From NCBI GenBank assembly GCA_947372405.1, contig CANBTO010000127.1, positions 1-10,766 on the forward strand: a stretch of DNA of 10,766 bases. Direction: 5' to 3'. Each line of letters begins with the position of its first letter. Position 1 is the first letter of the stretch. The notes under the pieces are model-generated. The model was not told the DNA's origin. It saw nothing but the letters and a program-made list of their open reading frames with translations, and made no database searches. This DNA comes from Verrucomicrobiaceae bacterium (lineage in GTDB: Bacteria > Verrucomicrobiota > Verrucomicrobiae > Verrucomicrobiales > Akkermansiaceae). Shown piece after piece: positions 9,520 to 10,766 of the stretch. Position numbers and translations under genes: made by a program.

Positions 9520-10766
9520 TCATTCCCCTTTGGGCGCGGCGTTCACGCCACCGGTCGTGCCCCACAGACGGCCTAACAACTCATACATTCCCGGATCGTG
9601 CGATTTGAGCTGGTCGTTGGTGTAGGGGAAGAAATCGTTGTGGCCGAAGTAAGCCTCGGTGGATTCGGCGAAGTATTCGGCGGGGTTGGTCATCGCGTAG
9701 GCGCGGTCCATGCGCTTGTTGCCTTCGGAGTCCTGGCGCTCGACGCGGTCGTACTTGCCACCGGCCTTGGCGGCCTCGTAGGCGGCCTTGATCTCGGGGT
9801 TGTCATGGCCCTGCGGCAGGCAGCGGTCGTGGTAGGCATGGGCGAGCTCATGCAGGGCGAAGTTGGGCATGCGCCGCGTTTCGGCTTCGAAGGTACGGAC
9901 ATTGGTGAACTCGACGCCCTTGGCCATGACAGGATCACGGCCGTTATCGGACAGCCATTTTGCGCCCGGGTGGTATTCCGCCCGCGGCTGGATCCCGGGA
10001 TATTCGGGGGAAAAGTAGAGTTGCACTTTCTGCAACTCCGCGACGGCAGCTTTGGGAACCACACGAATAATCTCTTCAAGCTGCGCCTTGAGCAGGTCCA
10101 GCGCTTTCGCAGTAGCCGCGCCATCGTTAGCCAGGAGCTCGCGCCTGACATGGACGGACCAACCGGCGACGGAGCGTGTTTCGTATCTGCCATCCCCATT
10201 GGCTTCCTTGTCGCGCGCGACCGCGTTCTTCCTGATCGCATCATGGGCTTTCTGCAGGCGTTCCGGCCAGACGAAGGTAGGAGCCTTGGAAGGATCATAG
10301 CCTTCCATGTGGCCGGTCAGGCGCGTGGCGGGTTTGATGTACTTGAGAGCCGTGTCGCCGAACACCTCGCGGCACATGGCGGCGAGGCCGGGATCGTATT
10401 CGATCAACTGCGAGCGCAGATGGACGTGGTTGTGGTCGTGGTCGTTGACGCGGTTGTTGTCGAACCACGACTGCACGCCTTCCGCGAAGTATTCGAAATG
10501 GTTCACCGCGGCATACTTGCCCTTCCAGAGTCCGGCTTTCATGGCTGCCTGATAGGTGGCCTCCAGACGGGCGTCGAAGGTCCGGTCCACATTCAACATG
10601 CCGCGCAGGTGGATGGCGTGCGCGAACTCGTGGATCAGGATGCACTCCTTCTCATAGGGATCACCGGGATAACCAAGCACGTTCTCTTCGGCGACGGTGC
10701 AGAAGGGATCGGTGTCGCTGCCGCCGAGCCCCCTCGCCCGCGCGTCCCAGAAGTCCTTGGGCGAGA
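9520..10766 (-). CDS. Tandem-duplicated HExxH...EYFAE zinc metallopeptidase-like protein, N-terminus off the edge
   Basis: The frame is open from the right edge to TGA 9522-9520, giving 414 visible codons. A GTG at 10680 is internal: the frame and family-like sequence (FWDARARGLGGSDTD..., EENVLGYPGDPYEKE) continue upstream of it. Two similar modules are visible. Module 1 has HEFAHAIH (HExxH at 10632-10618) and then NHFEYFAEGV. Module 2 has LHELAHAYHD (HExxH at 9852-9838) and then NPAEYFAEST (EYFAE at 9678-9664). After each EYFAE comes a matching tail, QLIEYDPGLAAMCREVFG and QLKSHDPGMYELLGRLWG. HExxH followed 46-58 residues later by E(F/Y)FAE resembles gluzincins of the anthrax lethal-factor (M34/ATLF) type, where the first Glu of that motif binds zinc. 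I infer the same here. Both modules keep their ligands. The C-terminus is complete. The substrate is unknown, and the missing N-terminus prevents any export call. Confidence 0.8.
   Translation of the reverse strand, partial: SPKDFWDARARGLGGSDTDPFCTVAEENVLGYPGDPYEKECILIHEFAHAIHLRGMLNVDRTFDARLEATYQAAMKAGLWKGKYAAVNHFEYFAEGVQSWFDNNRVNDHDHNHVHLRSQLIEYDPGLAAMCREVFGDTALKYIKPATRLTGHMEGYDPSKAPTFVWPERLQKAHDAIRKNAVARDKEANGDGRYETRSVAGWSVHVRRELLANDGAATAKALDLLKAQLEEIIRVVPKAAVAELQKVQLYFSPEYPGIQPRAEYHPGAKWLSDNGRDPVMAKGVEFTNVRTFEAETRRMPNFALHELAHAYHDRCLPQGHDNPEIKAAYEAAKAGGKYDRVERQDSEGNKRMDRAYAMTNPAEYFAESTEAYFGHNDFFPYTNDQLKSHDPGMYELLGRLWGTTGGVNAAPKGE

Overview
The window looks like chromosomal DNA from a GC-rich Gram-negative bacterium, most probably a member of the Verrucomicrobiota (Verrucomicrobiales-like). 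That placement is an inference. It rests on the genes having no Shine-Dalgarno sequence, a secreted glycoside hydrolase, the style of the metallopeptidase, and overall codon use. There is no rRNA or other marker gene to confirm it.

Left edge (1-801, minus strand): a decayed defence locus. Reading leftwards on the minus strand there is (i) the first ~60 codons of a type IIG / Eco57I-like restriction-modification protein, (ii) an abrupt junction near 618-622 into the middle helical part of a GmrSD-type (DUF262/DUF1524) type IV restriction protein, and (iii) the end of an ISAs1-family insertion sequence. The IS cuts that gene just before its HNH nuclease domain would begin. The transposase runs off the left edge. 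Neither restriction remnant can be functional.

Middle (802-7524, plus strand): a ~510-base non-coding stretch with several short dyads, then the glutamate synthase operon. gltB (1556 aa with the chosen start) and gltD (497 aa) are both complete, with all catalytic cysteines and cofactor motifs visible. They are separated by 45 bases. Together they form the NADPH-dependent GOGAT that makes two glutamates from glutamine and 2-oxoglutarate, the core of ammonium assimilation.

Right part (7642-10766): a plus-strand gene for a signal-peptide-bearing GH2 enzyme that aligns almost residue for residue with the catalytic landmarks of beta-glucuronidase, including the Asn-x-Lys motif for uronic acids. 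Facing it is a minus-strand gene, cut by the right edge, for a protein with two copies of an HExxH...EYFAE zinc-peptidase-like module. The GH2 and peptidase genes are convergent, with ~105 bases and one hairpin between them. I see no functional link between the glt operon and these flanking genes.

The points most worth following are the tandem-duplicated metallopeptidase and the double-truncated restriction remnant. I see no CRISPR array, tRNA, rRNA or intact defence system.
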